Shown here one piece after another: positions 21,401-27,300 of a stretch of 64,000 bases of DNA. Numbering within the stretch: position 1 is the stretch's first letter; each line of letters starts with the position of its first letter. Location of the stretch: positions 60,093,766 through 60,157,765 of the forward strand of contig NC_072801.1 of the NCBI RefSeq assembly GCF_028583425.1, in the 5' to 3' direction. This DNA comes from Eublepharis macularius. Taxonomy: Eukaryota > Chordata > Lepidosauria > Squamata > Eublepharidae. The translations under genes and the position numbers were made by a program. The notes under the pieces were generated by a model. The model was given only the letters and a program-made list of their open reading frames with translations. It was not told the DNA's origin and did no database searches.

Positions 21401-21785
21401 TCTTCTCCAAAGGGATAGAAACTTCCTTCCTTTCTCTTTTCCTTCCCTTTTGCACAACTCTTTTTATGAATTTACGAGCATGAAGGCAGGGATCTGTCAG
21501 TCTCTTGACTGGTGGGAGTTACGTTGGGAAATGACAGACTGACAGAAAAAACCCCTCAGCAGATTATGGGTCATAATATCTGCTTATGGTGGGCTGTAAC
21601 TGTTTAAACAGGCATCTATCAGCCCTTGGTTGATACACAGCTAAATCCAGACTGGGAATAATTCTTTAGAGAGATGCTAGCACTAAAAAAGCAGTTGCCT
21701 CTGGGGTAGGATAAGCTTTTTAAAATCCACTTACCAGCAAGAATGACAGCCAAGCTCTCCCTTGGGAAAAGATACTAGATGCCAT
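1..21785 (-). CDS. PTPRH: Receptor-type tyrosine-protein phosphatase H (5' part: signal peptide, five FN3 domains, start of TM)
   Basis: Ten minus-strand exons join in frame to about 553 residues: 21735-21785, 13190-13223, 11552-11608, 10979-11119, 9567-9806, 7495-7761, 3798-4070, 3212-3490, 1032-1295 and 1-54 (cut by the window edge). All junctions after exon 2 are phase 1, as is usual for FN3 exons of R3-type receptor phosphatases. The order is a split signal peptide (residues 1 to about 28), a Thr/Asn-rich linker, a 47-residue piece with four Cys, five FN3 domains (about 96-535) and a hydrophobic membrane segment. The family is a type I surface protein that removes phosphate from tyrosine on receptors and adaptors; its catalytic domain is beyond the left edge. 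The name rests on domain layout plus the neighbours TMEM86B and PPP6R1. Human PTPRH has eight FN3 domains, so this one looks short. A related R3 phosphatase is the main alternative. Confidence 0.85.
55..1031 (-). other. PTPRH intron with one 210-bp MITE copy
   Basis: No coding signal on either strand. About 507-712 is a reverse-oriented copy of the 210-bp AGGGTTGCCAAC-type element; the rest looks unique. Confidence 0.6.
507..712 (-). repeat. MITE-like element, AGGGTTGCCAAC-ended family
   Basis: Internal blocks shared with the other copies in this window can be read in reverse: CTGGAGATCAGTTGTAATTC, TTTTCTCCAGAAGG and a G-rich block. The name is descriptive; I cannot assign a database family. 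Confidence 0.7.
1032..1295 (-). CDS. PTPRH: PTPRH exon 9: membrane-proximal FN3 domain 5
   Basis: 264 bases, phase 1/1, acceptor TCTCCAG and donor GTGAGA. Landmarks are YRLKVSWTCGTGGVSQYLV and LQPAQTYLVQVATLW. It has four Cys, so disulphides are likely. Confidence 0.87.
1690..1880 (-). repeat. tRNA-headed SINE, reverse orientation
   Basis: Reads GACCATTGGTCCATATAGC at the distal end and GATTGATCCTGGACTTTCC then GTGCTCTGCCATTGAATCA at the head. The reverse complement gives a tRNA-like 5' region with a B-box. Diverged copies are near 3,560, 39,020 and 53,800. Confidence 0.6.
2497..2914 (+). repeat. Two head-to-tail copies of the 210-bp MITE
   Basis: Copy one is about 2497-2712 and copy two about 2716-2914, same orientation, 3 bases apart. 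Each carries the GATCTC...CTACAGAGATC-type block, the TTTGGAGG...GACTC block and a GTTGGCAAC-like end. They differ enough to be old. Confidence 0.7.
2938..3085 (-). repeat. Dispersed reptile repeat (GCTTTCATGAGCCACTTCTTC type)
   Basis: Shares AGAGCAAGAGTCCAGTAGCA and GAGCTTTCATGAGCCACTTC with the reverse of the repeat at 14,115-14,310. More distant relatives are near 33,000, 34,240 and 62,660. Family not assigned. Confidence 0.55.
3212..3490 (-). CDS. PTPRH: PTPRH exon 8: FN3 domain 4
   Basis: 279 bases, phase 1/1, acceptor TTTCAG. Landmarks are AVNLFWGLPDPAFSGFGLQV and LSPGTKYNFTLFTVAEG. The donor (ACAA|GTACTT) is weaker than its neighbours. Confidence 0.87.
3556..3640 (+). repeat. tRNA-headed SINE fragment
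   Basis: TATGGCTCAGAGGTAAAGCA followed by GCAGAAGGTTTGGGATTTAA resembles A and B boxes of the SINE seen in reverse at 1,690-1,880. It lies in the PTPRH intron between FN3 domains 3 and 4. Confidence 0.5.
3798..4070 (-). CDS. PTPRH: PTPRH exon 7: FN3 domain 3
   Basis: 273 bases, phase 1/1, acceptor CCCACAG and donor GTAAGT. Landmarks are HNLTISWDPPKDSNASDYLY, YRVFWV and INGLLPGSIYTVKLVSV. Confidence 0.9.
4927..5071 (-). repeat. MIR-like CORE-SINE, reverse orientation
   Basis: GTTATTATCCCCACAATCCA, GGCTTACCCAAGGCCACCTG and CACTTAACCACTATGC follow the reverse complement of the MIR consensus, from TAGTGGTTAAG through CTTGGGCAAGT to GGGGATAATAA. MIR-type SINEs are ancient, so a low match is expected. 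Confidence 0.65.
5440..5655 (+). repeat. LINE 3' tail (CR1/L2 type) with AATA tail
   Basis: Contains GGAAATGTCCTTGATACTG, CTTGAGTCTCAGTG and AAAGGCGGACTATAAAT, then an (AAAT)n tail. The same 3' end appears near 17,600 and 59,480. Confidence 0.65.
5847..5874 (+). repeat. (CA)n microsatellite
   Basis: About 14 CA units, then AAACTTG. Confidence 0.9.
7157..7358 (+). mobile_element. Palindromic 202-bp MITE with TGA target duplication
   Basis: Ends GAGCCAAGCTACAAGTGACG and its reverse complement; the two halves are near-complementary, so the strand would fold into one long hairpin. TGA flanks both sides (7154-7156 and 7359-7361). A 3-bp TNA duplication suggests a PIF/Harbinger-type mobiliser; this is inference. 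Confidence 0.75.
7495..7761 (-). CDS. PTPRH: PTPRH exon 6: FN3 domain 2
   Basis: 267 bases, phase 1/1. Landmarks are SLKIAWMPPENSSAYRY and LEAGALYTVIVYAVT. It has many N-glycosylation sequons (NVT, NRT, NSS, NNT, NCS, NVS). Confidence 0.9.
8030..8347 (+). repeat. Dispersed repeat ending in GGCTCTTCTCATGTTCTTA
   Basis: Contains AATGTGGAATTTGCTGCCAG and CTGGACTAGATGGACC and ends ATCCAGCATGGCTCTTCTCA, an arrangement I recognise as a common reptile interspersed repeat. Family not assigned. Confidence 0.55.
8375..8460 (-). repeat. SINE fragment, reverse orientation
   Basis: TGTGACTGGCCCCAAATCAT followed by CCAGTGAGCTTCCTGG is the reverse of the SINE body at 28,951-29,162 (GGAAGCTCACTGGGTGACC). 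Confidence 0.5.
8466..8604 (+). repeat. CR1/L2-clade LINE fragment (RT C-terminal region)
   Basis: The forward reading SRLDYCSAFYVGLPSKPVWK then LQFIQNA matches the C-terminal region of CR1/L2 open reading frame 2. A longer related copy lies at 16,770-17,621. Confidence 0.65.
8605..9566. other. PTPRH intron, no recognisable feature
   Basis: AT-rich unique-looking sequence with no splice-compatible open reading and no clear repeat. Confidence 0.5.
9567..9806 (-). CDS. PTPRH: PTPRH exon 5: FN3 domain 1
   Basis: 240 bases, phase 1/1. FN3 landmarks are the B-strand Trp in TVTLVWESPP and the Tyr in GLRPGQEYTVMMYRI. There are four Cys (PPCPSSAC, NCT, GGC), unusual for FN3. Confidence 0.88.
10057..10275 (+). 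repeat. 210-bp MITE copy, TAGGGTTGCCAACC end
   Basis: Starts GTAGGGTTGCCAACCTTC and ends AACCCAGAGTTGGCAACTT, with GATCTCCAGACTACGGAGATC inside. It shows the inverted ends of the family well. Confidence 0.75.
10516..10733 (-). repeat. 210-bp MITE copy, reverse
   Basis: Starts GTAGGGTTGCCATCTCTGGG and ends GGTTAGCAGCCCTA. It is opposite in orientation to the copy about 240 bases to its left. Confidence 0.75.
10979..11119 (-). CDS. PTPRH: PTPRH exon 4: cysteine-containing N-terminal segment
   Basis: A 141-base exon, phase 1/1, with acceptor CTGTAG and donor GTAAGC. It encodes 46 full codons with four Cys (including PGCDNVTDSFPDVTPNC) and several N-glycosylation sequons. It is too short for an FN3 fold and I do not recognise a domain. 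Confidence 0.7.
11552..11608 (-). CDS. PTPRH: PTPRH exon 3: short Thr/Asn-rich linker
   Basis: A 57-base exon, phase 1 at both ends, encoding KKIHSQNTTTLQPNTTAT with CCACAG acceptor and GTAAGT donor. It has two NTT glycosylation sequons. It can be skipped without changing frame, so it may be alternative. Confidence 0.6.
11777..11805 (+). repeat. (CA)n microsatellite
   Basis: About 14 AC units in the PTPRH intron between exons 2 and 3. Confidence 0.9.
11988..12206 (-). repeat. 210-bp MITE copy with a short internal insertion
   Basis: MITE blocks on both sides of a roughly 45-base AT-rich insert near 12,053-12,098 (TATTTATTTACAAGATTTTT). Ends are eroded. Confidence 0.55.
12349..12404 (+). repeat. 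Compound (GT)n(GA)n microsatellite
   Basis: A run of GT units passes directly into a run of GA units. Apparent coding here is low-complexity only. Confidence 0.9.
12753..12971 (-). repeat. 210-bp MITE copy, reverse, well preserved
   Basis: Starts TAGGGCTGCCAGGTCC and ends GAGGCTGGCAACCCTA, so both inverted ends are visible. It carries the internal block TTTTCTCCAGGGAAACTGAA. Confidence 0.75.
13190..13223 (-). CDS. PTPRH: PTPRH exon 2: second half of signal peptide
   Basis: A 34-base exon encoding VLLLFLQPGQY plus one base, between a TTTTCAG acceptor and a GTGAGT donor. It begins in phase 0 and ends in phase 1. The intron before it is about 8.5 kb and full of repeats. Confidence 0.75.
13312..13370 (+). 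repeat. tRNA-like SINE head fragment
   Basis: GCAGTGGTTATATAGTACTG then GACCTGGGTTCAAATCCCTA has A- and B-box-like blocks, then stops. Confidence 0.5.
13679..13720 (-). ncRNA. Hammerhead-ribozyme-like motif, opposite arm
   Basis: On the minus strand: CTGGAGA, a perfect GCCAGC/GCTGGC stem II, GAAA, CGTC and AGG. The core differs from CUGANGA at one normally fixed base, so activity is doubtful. Confidence 0.4.
13771..13811 (+). ncRNA. Hammerhead-ribozyme-like motif
   Basis: CTGAAGA (13774-13780) fits the CUGANGA core. It is followed by GCCAGC...GCTGTC (stem II, one mismatch), GAAA (13801-13804), then CGTC, giving a two-pair helix III and a GUC cleavage triplet. Flanks CCT and AGG pair as helix I. 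Very short helix III is typical of hammerheads in Penelope-like elements. Confidence 0.5.
14115..14310 (+). repeat. Dispersed reptile repeat (GTAGCCGTGTTAGTCTGTC type)
   Basis: Begins GATGGGTAGCCGTGTTAGTC and contains GAAGAAGTGAGCTGTTACTC and TCTTATAGGTGCTACTGGAC. Same family as 2,938-3,085, opposite strand. Confidence 0.6.
14599..14941 (+). repeat. 210-bp MITE split by a palindromic MITE (middle layer)
   Basis: The left part has GATCTCCAGGTGGGGCTTTG and the right part GGAGGGTGGACTCTCTGGCA, ending AGAGTTGGCAGCCCTA. The foreign segment is 14,666-14,795. Confidence 0.65.
14666..14795 (+). mobile_element. Palindromic 202-bp MITE, left-truncated (inner layer)
   Basis: Begins within the element at GGCGTCCTGGTTTTACAGC and runs to the end AAGCTC. 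About 70 bases of the left arm are missing compared with the copy at 7,157. Confidence 0.65.
15817..16056 (+). repeat. tRNA-derived SINE with (GTT)n tail
   Basis: Head GGTGTAGTGGTTAAGAGC (A box) and GGGTTTGATTCCCC (B box), body GCTGGGTGACCTTGGGCTAG, LINE-like tail GGGCAGTATATAAAT, then GTTGTTGTT. Two more copies are at 17,623 and 30,556. It is a SINE and should not be called as a tRNA gene. Confidence 0.8.
16770..17621 (+). repeat. CR1/L2-clade LINE, 3' part of ORF2 plus 3' end
   Basis: The forward reading gives LQLVQNVAAHLLSGARKS and LQSLHWLPITYQAQFKVLA, diagnostic of the C-terminal end of CR1/L2 ORF2. It finishes with CTTGAGTCTCATTGAGAAAG and GCGGACTATAAAT. 5'-truncated and decayed. Confidence 0.8.
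17623..17870 (+). repeat. tRNA-derived SINE, second copy of the (GTT)-tailed family
   Basis: Starts GAGCCAGTTTGGTTTAGTGG immediately after the LINE tail and ends TGTATAAATCAAATG. The junction with the LINE is direct. Confidence 0.8.
19280..19466 (+). repeat. 210-bp MITE copy, partly deleted
   Basis: GTAGGGTTACCAAACTCTAG at the left and GATGGCAACCTTA at the right, with GATCTCCAGACTACAGAGAC inside. Confidence 0.65.
19988..20189 (+). mobile_element. Palindromic 202-bp MITE with TGA target duplication
   Basis: GAGCTAAGCTACAAGTGACA to TTGTAGCTTGGCTC, flanked by TGA at 19,985-19,987 and 20,190-20,192. It is the same length as the copy at 7,157. Confidence 0.75.
20745..20830 (-). repeat. LINE 3' tail, reverse
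   Basis: TTATTTATAGTCTGGTCTGC then CTTTCTCACTAGAATCAAGG is the reverse of the GGCGGACTATAAAT LINE end. Confidence 0.5.
21735..21785 (-). CDS. PTPRH: PTPRH exon 1: start codon and first half of signal peptide
   Basis: ATG at 21785-21783 opens MASSIFSQGRAWLSFLL and runs straight into a consensus donor (CTG|GTAAGT, phase 0). The next exon starts in phase 0 with VLLLFLQPGQY, so the two halves make one hydrophobic leader. This fit chose the start; it is inferred from splice logic without transcript data. Confidence 0.75.
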
Positions 21786-22489
21786 CAGTTAGCAGACTTC
21801 AGAAAAATAATCCACAGGTCCCCCAAAGGAAGCTACGATCTGGCATATGATCTTTCTCTGTCTCTCTCTCTCTCAACTGTGCCACCTGCTCTCTTTTGTT
21901 TGGGTGGTTCCTTTGCCACTTCCCCACTTCCCCAACCAAGGAGGAAATAGATCATCCAGCTCTCCAGCACCCACTGGGCAAACAACAGCCAATTATTTCA
22001 AGCAAACAGACAGTCACCTTGGAGCTAGTATATGAATGTAATCAATAGGAAAACAGGGTTATGGGCTTTTCAGCAAAAGTCAAAGTGGGGGGTAGGAAGA
22101 TGAGAGGCGGGAGAGCTGGAAGACACACAAATTCTATAGGATAGGAATGGGGCCTACTTAATTAGCTGCGGGGAAGGGCTAAGCTTCAAGGAAACAAACA
22201 GGAATGGACAATATTTCCTTTTTTGGGGAGGCCCAATTCCTTCTTCTCACACCGAGATTTCCCCAAAATACAGAGCATCAGTATCTGGAAAGAAGACAGG
22301 ATCTATTATGGGAATTATCCACAGTATACAATTATACCAAATTGTTTCATATGCATTGCCAAGATTTCATTCAACAAATGCTGGAAATTGTCCTTTTAGG
22401 AGTGTGCTGTGATGGAGATTCATTCATCCCTCACAGAAGTGTGGAGATGAAAATTGTGTAAGGGGAGATCATAGGGGGAGAGGGGGGGA

Positions 22490-22975
22490 AGCCGCCTGTA
22501 TACATGCTTTCTTTGTGGTACTCCCCACCGCATGGATCGGCCTGCCTGAGGAAAGCTCCCACTCTCCTGGCTTTCTACTCAGACTACAGGGTTGTGTCTA
22601 AGAAATAGCTCAGAGAGATACTTTGGTAAGGGGTAGGGACTATAGACTTTGCAATTGGGTAGTGTCTGCTGATATAGATATGCTCCTACTGGTAGCCCCA
22701 TGGTGCTATAGATGTCATGTTAATTAATTATGCTTTGTTTCAGAAAGGTTTCATCTCCCTCTTCGGCTTTATGCTTGTTTTCAAATTTTCCGCTACCATA
22801 CCCCATTGTATATGTTTTTCATTGAAGGTCCTAATTGTTCATCGTGTTTGCTCAGTGAATGCTGATTATATGGTATTCACGTGTACTGTGTAATCTACCT
22901 TGGATCTCAGAGGAAAGGGCTGACTATAAATAAATAAATTAAATAAAAATAATAAATTTGGAAATCTGCTCTTAA
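22490..22975 (+). repeat. CR1/L2-type LINE 3' end
   Basis: GGATCGGCCTGCCTGAGGAA and CTTTCTACTCAGACTACAGG match the end of the LINE ORF region. It finishes with CTTGGATCTCAGAGGAAAGG, CTGACTATAAATAAATAAA. Confidence 0.6.
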
Positions 22976-23354
22976 ATGGACCTCTCCAGGATTCTCCGTG
23001 CTTCCAGGGATTTAAACAGCTTAATTTCCCCTCTTCTTTTCCTTTAAAGGTCTTTCAACATCTCAATGCTGTTAAACGCATGCTCACTTCTCATCAAACT
23101 GGATATTTGTTGTCTGGATAATTAACAAAGTCATATCTTGCTTTTTGAGCTTCAGGTCCTCAGGCAGTTATAACATTGGAAAGGAAGGCTAAAAGTAAGA
23201 ATACAAGTGGATGGACTGATCCCTTGTTGACCATGTAAGGAGGGAGAAAAAAGAAATAACAAATCAAGAGTTGTTTAATGGAACAGGCCAGGAGAAATAA
23301 CCACCAGCATGGAGTGTAGTGTGTGATATAAACCACATGCAAGACAGGTTGGAC

Positions 23355-23612
23355 CAGGGCTTTTTTTCAGGGGGAACGCGGGGGAACGGAGTTCCGGAAC
23401 CTCTTGAAAATGGTCACATGGCTGGTGGCCCCGCCCCCTGATCTCCAGACAGAGGGGAGTTGAGATTGCCCTCTGCGCCGCTCAGCGGCGCGTAGGGCAA
23501 TCTCAACTCCCCTGTCTGGAGATCAGGGGGCGGGGCCACCAGCCATGTGACCATTTTCTCTGAGGGCAACCCACTGAGTTCCACCACCTCTTTTCCCAGA
23601 AAAAAAGCCCTG
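23355..23612 (+). mobile_element. Non-autonomous hAT-like palindromic element
   Basis: Ends CAGGGCTTTTTTTC and GAAAAAAAGCCCTG are inverted repeats, and the two inner arms (TGGTCACATGGCTGGTGGCC and complement) form a long palindrome. Flanks GGTTGGAC and GGTTGGAG are an 8-bp target duplication with one difference. An 8-bp duplication with CAGGG ends is the hAT hallmark. Confidence 0.8.
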
Positions 23613-23928
23613 GGTTGGAGTGTTAATAGGCAGTGGTGAGGCATCTGAGGACTTTTTTTAAATAGTATAACCGCTGCTTGATCTTGAGAGAGGTGGAAGC
23701 TTCTCCGATAGAAAAACCATGGAGATAGACACAGAGAAAGAGGGAAAGGAGCCAGAGGGGTCATCATGGAGGGCACCAGTGCCCTGAAGCATGTTTGGCT
23801 GGACAATCTGTAAGTAGCTGAATCAACATGGAGGGTCTGAGAGAGAAGCAAGGCTCGCAATTTCTTTGGAGAGTCACATCTGGCGATCTCTTTGTCTAGA
23901 TGCCCTCCGCCCCCTGCCCCACCAGGCC

Positions 23929-24326
23929 TCAGTTCCTCTTCCAATGATTGTTCTGTGAGGATACAGAAACTGCTATTAAAGCCTGGGCAGGGTAGTAAGT
24001 GCTCATGATAAAGAGGCGAGCATGAGGCAGCGAAGAGCAGAACTTATCAAGAGCAACAAAGATATCAGACACAAGGAAAAGGAGGCTGCCCACTGATGTA
24101 CTCAGTTGATGTGTCGGCTGAGACACAGCCCGCCCAGCCATGGTGCAGAGGAGGCCGCCGTAGGCCGCCGAGGCCCAGATGTAGAGGCCCGTCATGCAGG
24201 GTAGCAGGAGATAAATATAAACGGCCGCCCCCAGGCCTGTGAAGAGGAGCAAGGTAAGTGGCCGGAATGGACGCAGACCAAACGCCAAGATGTAAAAGAC
24301 GTGGCACACTGCAAATGCAGCCATTC
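23929..24326 (-). CDS. TMEM86B: TMEM86B exon 3 with stop codon
   Basis: 398 bases from acceptor TTTTGCAG to TGA at 23931-23929, starting in phase 1 so that FLPG|MAAF is rebuilt. Ends NNHWKRN. Confidence 0.95.
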
Positions 24327-27300
24327 CTGCAAAAGAAGGAACACAGGTCAGAAGCAGCACCTGGCTTGTGGAGCTGTGTCAAATTTCATTCAAGGTAGGC
24401 TTACCAAAAGACACAATTATGCAATTCAGCTTGTAAAGAGATGGAAAATCACATCCCCACAAATACAATTGAGTATATTTCATGTTCATCTCATAGTTTT
24501 TCCTTTGAGGAACATGCCAAAAAGGTAAAGGAATCTGGTTGACCAGCGTGCTTCAGGAAGCTCATCTGTTCCCCTCTTGCGTGAGATGTCCCCACACTAT
24601 CTGAGTGAATTTTTTGGTTGTTTGTGATGCTTAGCAGAAACCTGAGCAGTTCCTGACATCTAAATTAACACCTCTAGAATAGGTTTATTTAGAGTATTTT
24701 TATCTTAAGAGCCAAGCTACAAGTGACGCCTGACACAGGTTGGACACTTGTCAGCTTCCCTCAAGTTTTGATGGGAAATGTAGGCATCCTGGTCTTGCAG
24801 CTGTAATGGGGAGCCAAGCTGTAAAACCAGGATGCCTACATTTCCCATCAAAACTTGGGGGAAGCTGACAAGTGTCCAACCTGTGTAAGGCGTCACTTGT
24901 AGCTTGGCTCTTAGCCTTCCTCCAAGAATTAGGGTTGCTAGGGATGCCAGGCCCCACCCAGGGCAGGGGATCCCCTGCCCTGCTCATCTGGCCAATAGAG
25001 GAAAGGAATTTTCCGATGCAATGGGAGAGCTGTGGGTTGCACCGAAGCATGGTTGAATAAAAATTCCCTCCAAGTGGGTATTAAGTACCTTGCTGTCCTT
25101 GCCCTTATAGCCCCCTACCCCCCACTTTAGCCCCCAAGGGACCTGGTATCCCACTTGCCAGTCTCTAGATGGGGCCTAGGGATCTCCAGGAATTACAACT
25201 CATCTCCAGACTACAGTTCCCTTGGAGAAAATGGCTCCTTTGTAGGGTGGACTCAATGGCCTTATATCCTCAGATCTCTCCTTCTCCAAGCTCCACCCCC
25301 AAATCTCCAACTTCCCAGCCCAGAGTAGTCATCCGGATATCACCTCTAGGGTTCTCAGATCCCGATACCCATCTGGGTGGGAGGGAAGACCCAGGAGGAC
25401 TTACTTGTTTTGATCTTGTGAGCGTGCTTCACACAGGCGTGCTCCCAGAGAGGCACAATGATGTTACTTCCAGGAAGTGATGTTATCATGCTGGCCACAC
25501 GCATGCTCTCATGCTTTGCATGGAGCTAATTCTGACTTGTTTGGGGGCAAAATTGGCCCCAGAGACGCGTGATAACACATCTTTGGCCGGTGTGATGACA
25601 TCACTTCAGTGCGCGCTTTCCTGTGCTGCCTGCCAGGGGCAGGCAATCTCAGGGGATTTGCCATTTCCTGCTGACAGGGCAAACCCCCGGGAGATTGCCC
25701 GCCACCAGTGGTCAACTGGGAAGCCTAATCACATCCCTGTTGAGCTGCCTGTTCTCTCCCAACTTTGCCCTTCCCAAGCTTCACTCCCAAATCTTCAGGA
25801 ATTTCCCAACCCAGAGTTGGCAGCCCTGCCAAGAACTCATACATCACTCTCCCCATCCACTTCCATTTTACCCTCACAGCAACCCTGTCAGGTAGGCTAG
25901 GATGAGTGCGTGCGACTGGCCCGAGAACACTTCGTGATAGGGTGACCAGCCTTCCATCGTAGCACAACTTCACTTCTTGCCCCTCAGAGTCTCCCTAAGC
26001 TAGCAGCCCTGCTTCATGACATAGTAAGGATTTTAAGCTGGTTCTCCCAGATTCAAGTCTAATACTTTAGCTACTATACCAAGCTGGCTCCAAGGTAAAA
26101 GAAACAGTGGCCATCCCTGAGACAAGCTTGCATCATGTAGGCCAGGACTATCACTTGGCTTAGTTGATAATCCAGGTTCTCCGATGGTTAGAGGGAAGGT
26201 ATCCGTAACAGATGCAGCTCCATGAAGCTAGCTGAGGTCTTGTGTCAGCTTCTGGTGGAGCCCGCCGCCGCTGCCCTCCCACCCATACACTAGTCAATGA
26301 AAGAGCTTGCGAGCAGGAGAAGGATGCACAGGTAGGTAGGGGGCACACAGGTGGGAGTGGGAAAGAAGGCGTGGGGGGCCCAATGGTGGGCAGACAGGGT
26401 CCTCTGGACTCTGTCTGCCGAGGGCCCTCCAAACCTGGAACCAGCCCTGAGTTAGCTGTTACAGAAAGGACAAATAAGCAACTACATTTATTAATTTAAT
26501 GGCTTATTAAGATCAGAGAACTCAGCCATGGGCATATTCTTCAGATAGGTTATTGAAATGCAGGAAAGCCATGTTTTAAGTGCTTCCCTGGTCAGGGTTT
26601 TCTGAGGCCTGGTTCATCCCTTGTATCTGGGGAACAATTTAGGCTTTACCATCGCTTCAGTTTCCTCTGTGTGGTATTTGCGCCCTCATGTGGTGAGAGG
26701 TGGTATTTGTTATGCCAGACCAAATGACTCACGGGAAGGGCGTGAATTCTTATCACACAGGCCTATGGAACTTCAGCGAAAGCTGATTCAAATAGCCAGT
26801 TTATACAGACTGCGAAAATTAAGCGATAAAGCTTTTTCCTGGATAGTTTCACATCAGGATGCAAAGTGAGGGGAAACCAGACTACTTTGCTGTTAGTTTG
26901 TTAAAAGCATCAGGGAAAAGGCTAAGCATTTTTCCCTGTTGTGCCATTTTTGCTACATGCTATTCCTCTACCACATTCAAAAAGTCATTCACACATTACG
27001 GAGTACACAGTTTCAGTCTGGGGTCCCCCATCCTCTGTCAAGCATGTAAAATAGACATGAGTTGCAGGTTCCCACGTGTGGGGTCCCCAATTCAGATCAG
27101 GGCTGCACCACAAGTGGAGAAGGGGTCGGCCTTCCCCCTGCATCATTTTCCCAACATTGGGCTAATTTCTGAGGGGACGTATGCATTTCTCCACATAGCA
27201 CACACACACACACCCCGGACTGTTTCAGTTTGAGCAAACGCCACCGGGGGAGGGGGGAGGCTAAAGCCCCATCTCCATGTTCATTGCAGTCCAGATGCAA

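Larger units (their letters stand above)
13224..21734 (-). other. PTPRH intron 1 (8.5 kb), repeat-rich
   Basis: This intron splits the signal peptide. It holds an L1 with an internal insertion, a nested SINE/MITE stack, a CR1/L2 LINE, two SINEs and further MITEs. Stretches 15,040-15,810, 17,880-19,270 and 20,840-21,730 show nothing else I can support. Confidence 0.6.
21786..23928. other. Gap between PTPRH start and TMEM86B stop
   Basis: Must hold the PTPRH promoter and 5' UTR and the TMEM86B 3' end. I see no CpG-rich stretch. A LINE tail and a hAT MITE fill part of it. A candidate TMEM86B poly(A) signal (ATTAAA on the minus strand) is at 23,274-23,279, unsupported by other evidence. Confidence 0.4.
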
